Assembly: GCF_032884065.1 (NCBI RefSeq)
Contig: NC_088863.1
Coordinates: 39,527,076-39,591,075 of the forward strand
Origin: Artemia franciscana
Taxonomy: Eukaryota; Arthropoda; Branchiopoda; Anostraca; Artemiidae
DNA length: 64,000 nucleotides
Direction: 5' to 3'
Below the pieces are notes generated by a model. It did no database searches and was not told the DNA's origin. It saw nothing but the letters and a program-made list of their open reading frames with translations. Shown here piece by piece: positions 1-10,800 of this stretch (within the stretch, counting starts at the first letter, position 1; each line of letters opens with the position of its first letter). Both the position numbers and the translations under genes were made by a program.

Positions 1-1290
1 TATTTTTCCTTCTTCAAATCCTGTTTTTATAAAATTTTCTAATCTGACTATGTTATCTAGTGCACTATGATGTTTCCTGAAGCCTGTATGCTCAGCCTGA
101 ATCAACTTGTTCTTTTACATGAACCACTCCAGCCTTTTGTAGACCAATTTCTCTAATAATTTTCCTACGCAAGGTAATATAGAAATAGGTCAGTAGGACT
201 TAGGGTTGTTGCTTGGCTTCTGCATTTTGAGAACTGCTTTAATGATGGTCGGTTTCCATATCTGTGGGAAAGTACTATTAAGTCAACACTGGTTAAATAC
301 CATTAATATTCTTGTTCTGAATTTTTCAGGGCTTTTTATTAACCACAGGTTGTCTACCTTGTCAATTTTTCCACCAAGGCTTTGATGGATTGTTTCTATT
401 GCCTTTCTGAATCCTTTGGTCTTAGGTATAGAAAAGTCAGCTGCTTTCAGAATGGTATTGTTAAGCAGGGTGGTGGCTTCTTTTGGATTCTGACATGCAT
501 CTACTTCAATATAATTATGTATCCCCAGAAAATTCTGGAACCATGGCCAATTTGCTTTTCTGTTTTGGTATTGAGGGGGGCCTTCTTCTAAAATGCTATC
601 TATCTCATACAGGGAAGTTAATAACCCATAGTGGTCCATAAACAATTCATCAATTCTTTCAATCGTAATAGTATCTCCTATGGAGCTGCTTCCAATCTGG
701 AGATCTACAGTGGAAGTGGTTTTACTTCTTGGGCAAGAATATGCGTTTAAATTCTTTGGGGTAAATACCATTACATTTCCTCCCTCTTCAATAATTTTTC
801 TATTTTCTTCCCTGTTTCATTTGGCTTTTTATCACTCTAAAGTTTGCTATGACGATTAAAATCCCCAACGCTTAATAGCTCATCTTCTGAAGCAACTAGT
901 TTTTCAATATTACTCAAAATGTCTAAATTTCCATTTGGGTTATAATAAGAGTATATTTTTATTCTTTTTCCATCTTTTCTTTCTACAAGTATACCAACAA
1001 CATCATTATCTTGGGTGAGATTAATATTAATAAGGCTACTATGTTTAAGGTCTTCTCTGATAAGAACAGCAGCTCCTCCTCCTCTTCTTAAAGAGCTCCC
1101 ATCTTTCCTGTATATTTTATACCCTTGTATTTCTAATCTTTTGGCTTCATTTAGAATTGTTTCTTGCAGGCAAATTATATCCACCCTTCTTTTATTGATA
1201 AACTGTGTCAGTTGAGCTATTTTCTTTTTATTTGCTGAAATTATGTTCCATTGACGAACTGTAAGGGGTTTTTTGACTTTGAATCTTCGA
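1..1290 (-). pseudogene. LINE ORF2 remnant: AP endonuclease plus start of reverse transcriptase
   Basis: Pol-like protein of a non-LTR retrotransposon, which would nick target DNA and copy its RNA there. Reading down the minus strand, an N-terminal segment with QWN and IICLQETIL (1270-1140) matches the first endonuclease motifs. VGDFNRHSKL near 860 is the GDFN motif, STVDLQI near 695 the S-x-DL motif, and FMDHYG near 640 stands where SDH normally is. A linker leads to the RT start, with the PISILP and TGFRKHHSALDN blocks (190-50). Defects seen: a stop after HSKL, frame changes between 860 and 770, and a stop replacing R in the usual YRPIS block near 165. The RT catalytic box is outside the window. 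Confidence 0.85.
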
Positions 1291-1298
1291 CAGCAGGG

Positions 1299-3001
1299 TT
1301 ATTGACTGCCATCTTGTTGGGGCTTGGAAGTGGTGGGGTGATTGCTTAATTGGTCATTATTCTGAACCATTTGGCTAGTGGAGTCCCTGAAACTTTCTTT
1401 ACTGCTTATGGATGGGTTTGATTCCAAGTTCCTTGCTTTTGAGGTAATCTCTTGAAATATATTATTTGCCAAGGTGGAAATGTCAGGATCAAAAAACATT
1501 TGAATAACTTCCATTTTCAGGAGAGCTTTCACTGACTCCTGAAAGTTGCTGTTTTTGATAAGTTCCATTACAGCAATTGCTGTCATCATTCCTTCGAATC
1601 TTTCTTTTGTCTCTCTCACCAAGGCACCTAATCTTGCATTCTGGGAGTAATTTTGATGATGAGTAACTGGGAAAATTCCTGGTAGGGTTATTGGTCTAGA
1701 TGTTCCAGTAACTGAGGTTGAATTAGGGGTTGATGCTAATGAGCCATAAAAGTTTGATTGGATTTCTGTGGCTGAACTTTTACTCCAGCAGGTTTGTGAT
1801 GCTTTTTGGATCAAGGTTGTAGGTTTAAGTGCGGGTCTGTTAGTGGTAGGGGTTCAAGGTGTTGGGATATGTTTTTGAATTGGCCCTGTAGGACCAGGTG
1901 ATAGGGGCCACAATACTGGGTCTTGAATGGGGGGAGGGGTAAAGAGGTTGGCGTTTTAGAGCTGCTGTAGGGCCACAAAGGGGGAGTTCTTTCATCATTA
2001 CTGCTGCTAGTCCAATGGGAATCTGCTGAGTCTCTGCTACCCTTAAAATTTGGCAACGTTTTACATATGCTTTGCAATTAGTAGTTTTTATTGGTTTATG
2101 TATTCCTTTGCAGTTCTTGCAAAAAGCTGATTTTGTGCAGCTTGTTTCAGTATGATCTTTCTCAGAGCATCTGGTGCTAAAAATATCAGTGGCCAAACAT
2201 CTATTTTCTGTATGTCCAAATAGAAAACATTTTTTGTACTCATTGTTTTTCTTTGTATGTCTTTATTGGCTTCTGATTTCCCATCACAAAAACTTTTTGT
2301 GGAGGGGTCTATTGCTAAAGGATTAATACAACTGACTTACTTTCAAGCATCTGGTTTGCTACTTTCCTTTTTAGTCTTGTCACCTCTAGGACTTCAAGCT
2401 GATTTCCTCTCTCATCAAAAGAGCTGCTTTTGATTTCTTCTGTCGAATAATCAGATGTGATATTGCATACTACCACCTTACAGGATTGCTTCAATTTGAG
2501 TTCCATTTTTTCTACCTTTACTACAAAGTTAAGGACTTCTTTAATCTGCATGGCTTGTTGTGTAAGTTGCCTATTCTGTAAATAAATGTCTATGTCACCA
2601 GATCTGAGGACATTTATTTTGAACTTATTGAAATGTTTCTGAATGTTTCTGAATTTATGAAATGCACTTATGAATTGTTTCAATATCTTTTATTGAGAAG
2701 TGAATGTCCTTATCTACCTTGATGGTTGTCTTGGGGTTGAAGACCTTTTTTGGGATTGTCTTGTTACTGGGGAAGGAGGGAAATCTTCAGGTCTCTCTTT
2801 CTTATTTCTCTTTGGTTGTTGGATTATCTGAAAGCCATCTTTAGTAAGGTATTCAGGTGGTAGTGGTGTTGGGCTTTCTGTCCTTGGTGAATAATTTATA
2901 GTCATAAATGCTGCTTTTTCTGAATCAGCTTCATCCATAGGTTGCTCTGGTGAGAGATGGTCTATGAAAACTATCTGGTAGGGGTTTAATCCCCAACTCA
3001 T
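1299..3001 (-). pseudogene. LINE ORF1 (gag-like) remnant with CCHC zinc knuckles
   Basis: Nucleic-acid-binding ORF1 protein of the same element. The likely start is the ATG at 2999-3001. A proline- and charge-rich N-terminal part covers 3001-2714. A middle domain at 2683-2315 contains VVVCNITSDYS, followed by a cluster of K and R, like the RRM-like part of Jockey ORF1 proteins. Zinc knuckles lie at about 2230-2090: GHTENRC, CSEKDHTETSC and CKNCKGIH. A long low-complexity C-terminal tail ends near 1299. At least three frameshifts separate these pieces. The middle assignment to an RRM-like fold is inferred from position and composition; the knuckles are directly visible. Confidence 0.75.
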
Positions 3002-3304
3002 ATTATATCAAAAAGAGGGGGGTTGACTATTTGTATAGGCTACATATATATAGAGTTGACTGTGTATAATGGGGAAAATCCAGGAGCAACAGGGTCTTAA
3101 AACCAGTGGAATGATTTATCTGTGCAGTAGGTGTATGCCTGATGCTTGCAGTATATACTTGCTGTGATATATTGCAAAATAAATAATTCTCTCAAGTTTT
3201 TGAAAACCACATGAGACCAAATTTGAAAAAGCCCTACTTTACTGATTTGATGTTTTTACTTGTTTTCTGCAGGTCAGATTTTCACACTTTGAAGATTGAT
3301 CTCT
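3002..3304. other. No recognised gene; leader or flank between two LINE remnants
   Basis: AT-rich stretch between the first ATG of the Jockey-like element and the 3' tail of the next LINE fragment. Part of it may be the Jockey 5' leader. No open frame or RNA-like fold was noticed. Confidence 0.4.
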
Positions 3305-4065
3305 TATACTTACTTACTTAAAGTTGTTCAGCACCATCTGGCAGTTGCCCTGCCTGTTTGATGATTTTTAAGTTATGTTGACCACTCAGTAAATGCATTG
3401 AATTTGCTGCTGTGCTTCTCCCAGGACTTGTCAACTCTGTTTTTGAAGCTATTGATGTTTGGTACTTGGATGGCATGTTCAGAGGTTGTTCCATGTGTTG
3501 ACTGCTTGCACTGAGAAAAAGTTTGCACAGGCACATTTTCTGGCTTCTGGCTAGTACACCTTTTCTGAGTTGCCTCTGGTTTGGTTTATGGCATTTTCCT
3601 GAAGAACTTTTCAAAGGGCAGATTTTCTATTTTGGCTTTCATCTTGAATATCTGGACAGCATCTCCTTGCTTTTGTACAACAGACTTGACAGCTAAAGAG
3701 TTTTTAGGCAGTCTCCATATGGCTTCCCTTTTAGGTCTGGCATCACTCTGGTTGCTCTAAGTTGAACCTTTTCCACAGCTGTGGAGTCCCCAATGTAGAA
3801 TGGCCCCCAGGCTAAGTTTCCATACTCAGTGATTGGCCAGACCAGAGTTTTGCACAGCTGGGTGAGCATCTTCCTGCTGAAGTACTTGAAGGATCAGTGG
3901 ATCAAGGACAGTACCCCATTAGATTTATTGGCTGCTGTGTTGGTTTGGAGGTAAAATTTGAGCTTGCTGTTAATGATGATGCCAAGGTCTTTTTCCTTAC
4001 CTTCAACTAGAATAGTGTGTGTTTTGCCCAGTGTGTCTTGAATCATTAGATGAGGGGGTAGCTGT
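3305..4065 (-). pseudogene. CR1-like LINE, 3' end of reverse transcriptase ORF with simple-repeat tail
   Basis: C-terminal part of a LINE polymerase. Reading down the minus strand from about 4040: EKDLGIIINSKLKF, then TQLCKTLVWPITEYGNLAWG, then VEKVQLRATRVMPDL. After a frameshift near 3670 come DAVQIFKMKAKIENLPFEKFF and, near the end, INSFKNRVDKSWEKHSSKF. This order (DLG-x-I, tyrosine-rich thumb helix, RRA motif, final FK-x-R-D block) is standard for CR1/Rex/L2-type elements. After the stop the minus strand continues to a short tail of repeated TAAG units (plus 3305-3322), as in elements ending in a microsatellite rather than poly(A). In-frame stops near 3715 and 3590 show it is dead. The catalytic RT core is absent. 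Confidence 0.85.
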
Positions 4066-4870
4066 CTTTTGGTCTACATTTCACATTCCACAATTTCAAA
4101 TTGCAATATTCAGCACTATTTTTGTTGAGAGCATTCAAAAAACACACAGTTAAACTGAAACAGTAGGAAAGTGGTTTATGTTTGAGTGGCCTAATAAATA
4201 AGGGTTAATTGTTATAGGCCTAAATTAATATTTTTGTAATAGACCTAGCCTATATTATGCTCAAACAACCTATTTGTAAAGTAGTGAAACTTTATTTAAC
4301 CACTTTTCAATAGCTTTACTAATGTTGTAACTTCTTTGAGAGGTTACAAAATGAAATACCTTTGGGGTCCCTTTAAGAGCTCAAGATGTAACTAGCCCTA
4401 GAATTACAATTACTGAATTCTTAAATAGCATAAAAAGGCACCAAATGATGTTTTCCTTACATCTTAGCTAAATTACATAGCCAACAACAAATTCACCAAC
4501 TGGTTAAATCCATTTGTAGAGTCATGTAATATTTGCATGGACTGGTTTTAATAATGTTCTAGGCTTCATATAGTCCAGCCACCAGTATGAGAGGGCTGAA
4601 ATCAAAATATGGGTTGGTGTTGAGGGGTTGGGCATGACAGCCTCCCTATTTTGTCCATTTCAATCCATTTTCAAAACTTCCTCTCTTTCACCTTAATGAA
4701 TTCAAATTCTAGATACCACTGAAGAATAACTTAATAAGAAAGACTTCTTGATTTTTTTTTATCTAAAAAGGAACAACTCTACATTAAATTCTCTAGGCAA
4801 CAGGAACATATTTTTGAATCAATTTGAAAAGTATACCATTTGTGTAATTTTTGAATTTCCTCTTAGCAAG
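4066..4870. other. No recognised feature
   Basis: AT-rich DNA without a convincing open frame, RNA gene or repeat boundary. The last 100 bp lead into a more GC-rich block (4870-5410) that resembles old interspersed repeats but shows no coding frame. Confidence 0.4.
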
Positions 4871-5478
4871 TTGAAAGTTGCCAAATTTCGGGATCAAGGA
4901 GGCACACTTGTGCCTCTTTAAAGAGGCGAAACACGACAATGCTAAGCGATCTTCGGTTCTAGTGGTCGCAGAGGGATGGAGAGGGATGCATTTCGTAGCC
5001 CGAGCTCCACCTAAGAAACCTGCCAAATTTCATCCCCCTCCGACTTTTCCTTCATGGGGAAAATCTGGCCGAAAGTTTCGATCCCCCAAACCCACCCACC
5101 CCCCCCCCTGTAACGTTGTCCAATCGGACTGAAATTCACAAGTTAAGGTCCCCTAGGGCCCAGGAGTCTATCCGCGAAATTTCAGCTCGATCCGATAACT
5201 TCTTCTCTGTTTTCCAGAAACCACGCATAGCCACTTAATGTTAATGTTCTTTTTTTTTCGCCACGCCAACAGGTCACAGCCGAGATTTGATCTGGGTGTA
5301 CGAAGACTCATTCGACGCGGAATTCTCCGAGTGATTTTCCTGGAAAGTTTCGTTGGAAAATCTTAACCCCCCAATTTTCGAGCTTAGAAGAACCCATTTC
5401 CCCATAAGAGCCCATGTTAATTTTTGAAATTCTTAAAAGTTATATTTATACACATGCAGGTATTTCGACTTCAAACAT

Positions 5479-5551
5479 GCCCGGTTATCTCAGTTGGTAG
5501 AGCGTGGGACATTTAATCCTAAGGTCAAGGGTTCAAGTCTCTTATCGGGCG
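5479..5551 (+). tRNA. tRNA-Lys(UUU)-like gene, possibly a pseudogene
   Basis: A full 73-nt cloverleaf can be drawn by hand. The acceptor stem is 5479-5485 with 5544-5550 (one G-T pair). The anticodon stem is 5505-5509 with 5517-5521. The loop at 5510-5516 has TTT in anticodon position 5512-5514, and the T stem is 5527-5531 with 5539-5543 around a TTCAAGT loop. Internal promoter boxes are recognisable (TATCTCAGTTGG and GGTTCAAGTCT), and a T7 run at 5553-5559 would stop RNA polymerase III. Oddities: position 33 is A instead of the near-universal U, and position 10 is T, breaking the first D-stem pair. These suggest a decayed or tRNA-derived copy; a functional gene cannot be excluded. Confidence 0.75.
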
Positions 5552-5571
5552 ATTTTTTTCACAAAATATGA

Positions 5572-5931
5572 AAAAAACTTCGTTTTCTTAAAGAGTTAAA
5601 GAGGCTGCGTCCCAAAGTCGAACCTTAAAACGTACAGGAATTAGGAGAGGCAGTTGGGGGGCTGCCGCCCCCCCAAACCCCCCTCCCCTTTTGAAGACTC
5701 TTTTGTACAAGTTTTTTGTTTTGTTAATTAAAAGAGGGCCTTTCCGAAGCCAAGAGCGGGGGGTTAGGGGGGCGGCAGCCCCCCACAACAAAAAACCTGT
5801 ACAAAAGAGTCTTTAAAAGTGGGGGATTTGGGGCTGCCGCCCCCCAAATGCCTCTCCTAATTCCTGTACGTTTTAAGGTTCGACTTTGGGACGCAGCCTC
5901 TTTAACTCTTTAAGAAAAGAAGTTTTTTTCA
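5572..5931. repeat. Foldback (long inverted repeat), arms about 130-160 bp
   Basis: The sequence from 5572 (AAAAAAACTTCG...) is repeated as a near-perfect reverse complement ending at 5931. Both arms contain the ...GAGGCTGCGTCCCAAAG... block and a GC-rich GGGGGGCTGCCGCC block, and a second inner inversion of the GC block lies near the centre. It starts about 20 bp after the tRNA-like terminator. No coding capacity; the poly-C/poly-G derived open frames here are artefacts. It could be a MITE or a palindromic tail of a tRNA-linked repeat. Confidence 0.8.
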
Positions 5932-5984
5932 TATTATTTATGAGAAAGGAACAGAGTTAAGACTTGTAAAATTTTACGGCTAGA

Positions 5985-7637
5985 TCAAACAGTTCGTGGT
6001 AACGAACTGTAGTAAGGAGCGACCCGGCTCAATAGTAACCGAAGCTCTACAAAATGGAATTTTGATACCAATAGTAACATCAAAAGAATCGCATTTTAAT
6101 GTTGATTTTAAATATATGAGTTTTATCAAGATCAGTTATACCCACCAAAAGTTAAGAGCCTGAGAAAATTTGCCTCATTTTAGAAAATAGGGGAAAACTA
6201 CCCCCTAAAAGTCACACCATCTTAACGAAAATCACACCATCAGACTAAGCGTATCAAAGAGCTTTATTGTAGAAGTTTAATGCTCATATCTACAAAAACG
6301 TGGAATTTCGCATTTTTTGCCAGAAGACAGATCACGGATGCGTGTTTATTTGTTTTTTTGTTTTTTGTTTTTTCCCAGGGGTGATCGTATTGACTGAGTA
6401 GTCCTAGAATGTCTCGAGAGGGCTCATTCTAACGGAAATTTAAAGTTCTAGTGCCCTTTTTAAGTGACAAAAAAACTGGAAGGCACCTAGGCCCCCTCCC
6501 AAGCTCATTTTTTCCCAAAAGTCAGCGGATTAAAATTCTGAGATAGCCATTTTATTCACCATAGTCGTAAAACCTAATAACTATGTCTTTGGGGACGACT
6601 TACTCCCCTGCAATCCCCGTTGGAGGGGCTGCAGGTTGCAAACTTTGACCTGTGTTTACATATAGTAATGGTTATTAGGAAGTGTACAGACGTTTTCAGG
6701 GGGATTTTTTTTGGTTTAGCGGGAGAGTTGGGGGGTTTGCATTACGTGGGAGGATATTTCCATGGAGAAACTTCTCATGGGGGAAGAGAATTTCAATGAA
6801 GGGGCGCAGGATTTTCTAGCATTATTTGAAAAAACAATGAAAAAATAAATATGAAAAGTTTTTTGTACTGAAAGTAAGGAGCAGCATTAAAACTTAAAAC
6901 AAACAAAAATTATTACGCATATGAGTGGTTTACCCCTTCGTTATACCTCACTCTTTACGCTAAAGTATTCTTAGTAATTTCAACTATTTATTCTACGGCC
7001 TTTGTGATTCAGAGGTCATTCTTAAGGAATTGGGACAAAATCTAAGCTTTAGTGTTAAAGAGCGACGAAGGTTGAACCCCAAAAACATACGAATATAGAA
7101 GTTTATTACGTAAGTTAATTCGTAAGTTACGTATATTTTTTACCAATGAAAAGGTTTGTAAAAAATAAAAGTTCTAGTTGCTTTTTTAAGTAGTCAAAAA
7201 CGTGGAGGGCAACTAGGCCTCCTCCCTCGCTCCTTTTTTCTCAAAATCTTCCGATTAATTGCTATTAATTAATATGCAAATTAAGTTATAATTATTTATG
7301 CGTGGAGAGCCAAGATCAAAACATGCATTAATTCAAAAACGTCCAGAAATTAAATAAAAAACACGTTTTTTTAAAAGAAAGTAAGGAGCAACATTAAAAC
7401 TTAAAACAAACTGAAATTACTCTGTATATGAAAGGGGCTTTTTCTCCTCAACGCCCCGCTCTTTACGCTAAAGTTCTTTACTGTTTTAAGAAGTAGAGTT
7501 AAGAGAAAGAGTCAAACTTTAGCGTAAAGAGCGGGGCGTTGAGGAGGAAAAGCCCCTTTCATATACGGAGTAATTTCTGTTCGTTTTAAGTTTTAATGTT
7601 GCTCCTTACTTTCATTTAAAAAAAACTTTTTTTTTAT
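5985..7637 (+). repeat. Family A interspersed repeat, most complete copy in the window
   Basis: This element recurs at least seven times in the window in both orientations. Order here: a terminal hairpin CAGTTCG/CGAACTG with loop TGGTAA (about 5988-6010), then the block AGGAGCGACCCGGCTCAATA. About 850 bp of non-coding sequence follows, with fixed landmarks (CACACCATCAGA, GATAGCCATTTT, AACTATGTCTTTGGGG). Then come a first foldback module (about 6860-7110), a spacer, and a second foldback (7370-7637). There is no long open frame, no terminal inverted repeat and no A tail, so the class is unknown; it must be non-autonomous. Confidence 0.75.
7370..7637. repeat. Foldback module of family A (near-perfect palindrome)
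   Basis: Arms of about 110-120 bp (7376-7492 and 7513-7637) are reverse complements, sharing AAAGTAAGGAGCAACATTAA, CGCCCCGCTCTTTACGCTAAAG and the AT-rich ends. The loop is about 20 bp. Equivalent modules occur near 15218-15508, 43500-43790 and 53785-54065. Confidence 0.85.
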
Positions 7638-7922
7638 TTATCTGAAATAAAGCCCGAGGCATGTTGTATTAATACAACTTATTTCCACTTCACTCATAAA
7701 CCACTATATTTTACTATGGAACGGTTTTAACCAGTGAAATAAAGATGGAAAGGTAAACTTTTCTTGATTTATTAAGATATTATTCTCTCTAGGGCCCAAC
7801 ATGGCGTGCAAACATGCTAAATAACTTTGTAGACGTCCAACCGTATTGAGTTCTAACCGGAAATGAAATAGTTTGTGGTAATGAACTCTAAGCAAGGAGT
7901 GACCCAGCTCAATAGTAAACGA

Positions 7923-8812
7923 TAAGGGCAGTTCCAGGGGTGGGTCAGGGGGCCTTAGGCCCCCCAGGATTTTTCTGGCACTCTCATTCGGATTCCGTTC
8001 TTTTTTTTCTTTTTTACTCTTTTTTAAGTAAACTTGTCAATTTGATCAATGATTTCTAGCTGATTACCCAGTTAACGAGAAAAAGCATAGCTGTCCTATG
8101 AATGTAAAGAGCAAGTTATGCAAAGACTGGCATAAAAAATTTTGATTGCTGCAAAGATTTTTCTACACACATGGAACTTTCCCCTATTTTACGAACATGG
8201 AAACATATGTTAAAGATGAATCAGTTTTTCTTTGTCTTAAACATTCGATAAACGTTCGGTAACATAGAAAGTTATAGCCATTTATCTATTCACAATGACA
8301 GATTGTCATTGCGATATTTTTTTTTTATAAAAACAAAAATCTGGACACGAGTATAGAATGGATAAGAGACGAAGAATGCAAAGGGATCGAGGGGTAGTTT
8401 CTGGATATTTTGGTAAAATATCCGAAAATACCCAGAAATCGAAAGGTAAGTTTTGACTAATAATAAACCCCGTCGACCCTCAAAAAATCTTTAATTTTAG
8501 TTTCATGACTAATCAAATAGCGAATGGTCCAAGGGGATTTCGTATGAATAAATGTATGTATCTATTTATTTTAACTATATAGCTAATTTGGTTGAAATTG
8601 GATGAATGAAGAGGTTAAAAGCAATTTAGGCCAGAAAAAGATCCATGGGGTCGGAGGGCGCGACCTTCCCTCAAGACACTTCTGGCACACTTATTCCGTT
8701 CTTTTTCTAATCTTTTTAAAATAAACCTGTCAATTTGGTGCCCACATCGATTCACATTGGTACCGTTGGTCCAGTGCCCTCCCCCCAAGATTTTTTTCTA
8801 GATCTGCCCCTG
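7923..8812. mobile_element. Non-autonomous hAT DNA transposon with 8-bp target duplication
   Basis: The flanks are GTAAACGA (7915-7922) and GTAAACAA (8813-8820), an 8-bp duplication with one mismatch, the hallmark length for hAT transposons. The ends are short inverted repeats: TAAGGGCAGTTCCAG at the left and, reverse-complemented, CAGGGGCAGATCTAG at the right (11 of 15 positions match). The CAGGGGC start is typical of hAT ends. The element interrupts a family A repeat, giving an independent view of the empty site. It holds one short coding-like exon (8358-8445) and otherwise no open frame, so it is an internally deleted copy. Confidence 0.8.
8358..8445 (+). pseudogene. Probable first coding exon of a hAT-type transposase
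   Basis: An ATG at 8358 opens 29 codons reading MDKRRRMQRDRG, then GVVSGYFGKISENTQKSK, ending in a perfect splice donor AAAG|GTAAGT after 8445 (phase 1). A short basic N-terminus followed by a small Y/F motif and a splice site resembles first exons of hAT/ZMYM-like transposase genes. Its position inside an element with hAT ends supports that reading. No downstream exon with zinc finger, RNase-H-like or dimerisation domain is present, so the gene is truncated by internal deletion. Function is inferred from context, not from a catalytic motif. Confidence 0.5.
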
Positions 8813-10479
8813 GTAAACAAATCTCTAAAAGACAGAATTTGGTACCAATAAATATATCAAAAGAATTGGATTATTATGCTGATTCCAAATGTATATGTTT
8901 CACTAAGTTTATTCTTACCCATTAGAAGTTACGAGCCGAAGAAAAATTTGTCTGATTTTTGAAAAAGGGGGTAAACCTCCTAGAAGTCATTGAATTTTTA
9001 ATGAAAGTCACACCATCAGATACAGCGCATCAAAGAACCGTACTATATAGGTTTCAAGCTACTATCTGCAAAAATTTCGTAATTTTTGCAAGAAGAAAGA
9101 TCACGGATGCATTTTTCCAGGGGTGATCGTATAAATCCAGTGGGCCTAGGTAATTGGGAGAAGGCTCATTCTAACCGAAATGTAAAGCTCTAGTTCCCTT
9201 TTTAGGCAACCAAAAAATTGGAAGGAAACTAGAGCCCCTCCTACGCCGCTTTTTTTACGAAAATCGTCTAATCAAAATTTTGAGTTGGCTATTTTGTTCA
9301 GCATAGTTGAAAGGTCTCAATAACTATGTCTTTCGAGATAACATGACCCCCACGGCCCCTGGGGAAAGGTCTTCAAACTATAAAATTCTGGTCTTCAGCC
9401 AGAATTCCTATAGGAATTTTTTTTATATGTCTTGCTTTCTCCTTACTGATTCAATTTTATGCGTGGAGATGTTAAGAGTAATTGTCCAGGGTAAATTTTC
9501 GCCAGGATGGAATTGTCCAGAGGATATTTCCATGGGGAAGGCGATTTTTCCGAGGAAGTGGAGCCATATATCCTGTTAATTAAAAAGCAATCGGAAATTA
9601 AAATAGAAAAACAGTTTTTTCAACTGAAAGTAAGGAGTAACATTAAAACTTAAAACGAACTGAAATTATTTCGTATATGAGGAGTGTTGCCCCGCCTTCA
9701 ATACCTCGCTCTTTAGGCTGAAGTTTAAATTTTGTCCCTATTATTTAAAAAACGTCTCTTGAAACACAAGGGTCATATAATTAGAACAATAAGTAACTTT
9801 TTATAAAGCATCGAAAGACCTTAGCGTGAAAAGTGAGGTGTTTAGGAGGGGTTAACCTCCCTCACATAGGTGATGATTTCAGATTGTTTTAAGTTTTAAT
9901 GTTGCCCCTTACTTTCAGTTGAAAATTGTTTTTATTGCAATAGAAAAAAGAGCTTGTAGACAGACTGGGCAGTGGCATATTTAGGGGGAAGACGGGGGTC
10001 TGCCTCCCCCCCAAAAAAAATCCCCTTTACAAATCTTAGTTTCCTTCTATACACCTATTAAGATTATCAGACAGTTCGTTTTAATGAGCTGTAATTTTTA
10101 CAAGAATAGAAGCATAAAAAGAATTGGCTTTTTATCATGACTCTAAATATGTATAATTGATTAAGAAGATCCTGGAAGATTGGGAGAGGGGTCTTTAGAT
10201 TGGATACTAAAAGTTCTCATGAACTTTTTAATTGACCAAAAAGAAAAGCGGACAACTAAACCCTCTCAGACGTTCCTCTTTCTTCCCCGAAGTCATCAGA
10301 TCAAAATTTTTAGTTAGCCAGTTGTTAATCATAATCGAAAGATCCAAATATCTCTGCGTCTAGGGATGACATGACCCTCCCCAAGCCTCTGGGGAAAGGG
10401 TCTGTAGAGTTTGAGTTTTCTATGGAAGGGAAGGCGGATTTCTCGACATTATTTGAAAAACAATCAGATATTAAATAAA

Positions 10480-10800
10480 AAAAAAAATTAACTGAAAGTG
10501 AGAAGCAACATTCAAACTTTAAATACAGAAACTATTGAGTATATGAGGGAGGCTTCCTCCTCTGCAATGGCCTGCTTTTTACCCTAAAGTTTCGTCCTAT
10601 TTCGATAAGAATGTTTCCTGAAACACAATGGCTGTTTAAATAGAATAAGTATTTTTTTTTTTTAAGTACTAAAAAACTTTAAGATGAAAAGCCAGGGAAA
10701 GAGGAAGGGCAGTCCCCTCATATACGGAATAATTTTTGCTCATTTTACGTTAACAGTTGTTCCTTGATTTCAGTAAGGACTTGTAAAAACGTTTTTTTTT
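10480..10800. repeat. Diverged family A foldback module
   Basis: The left arm (TTAACTGAAAGTGAGAAGC, about 10487) pairs with the right arm (GTTCCTTGATTTCAGTAAG, about 10755-10780). The inner arms are CTTTTTACCCTAAAGTTT near 10575 and AAACTTTAAGATGAAAAGC near 10675. Strongly mutated relative to 7370-7637. Confidence 0.6.

Larger units (their letters stand above)
1..3001 (-). mobile_element. Jockey-like non-LTR retrotransposon, degenerate, runs off left edge
   Basis: On the minus strand, a gag-like ORF1 (3001 down to 1299) is followed by the start of an ORF2 with AP-endonuclease and reverse-transcriptase domains (about 1290 down to 1). This two-ORF order, with CCHC knuckles in ORF1, is typical of the Jockey/I group of LINEs. 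Both ORFs carry stops and frameshifts, so the copy is dead. The rest of the RT domain and the 3' end lie outside the window. The 5' boundary is uncertain; about 80-300 bp of leader upstream of the first ATG may belong to it. Clade assignment rests on motif look only. Confidence 0.85.
7862..9935 (+). repeat. Older family A copy, split by a hAT insertion
   Basis: The family A start (GTGGTAATGAACT... GACCCAGCTCAATAG) is at 7866-7914. The body resumes at 8821 with ATCTCTAAAAGACAGAATTT and continues through the GATCGTAT, GGCTCATTCTAACCG and ATTTTGTTCAGCATAG landmarks to a diverged foldback at about 9615-9935. The interruption corresponds to the hAT element at 7923-8812. Confidence 0.7.

Noticed and set aside
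3318..3614. 98-codon minus frame as an independent gene
   Set aside because: It is a shifted frame of the CR1-like LINE C-terminus; the neighbouring frame shows the real landmarks (FKNRVDKSWEKH).
5588..5791. Minus-strand frame rich in G, A and L
   Set aside because: Lies on the GC-rich arm of the foldback at 5572-5931; composition reflects poly-C tracts.
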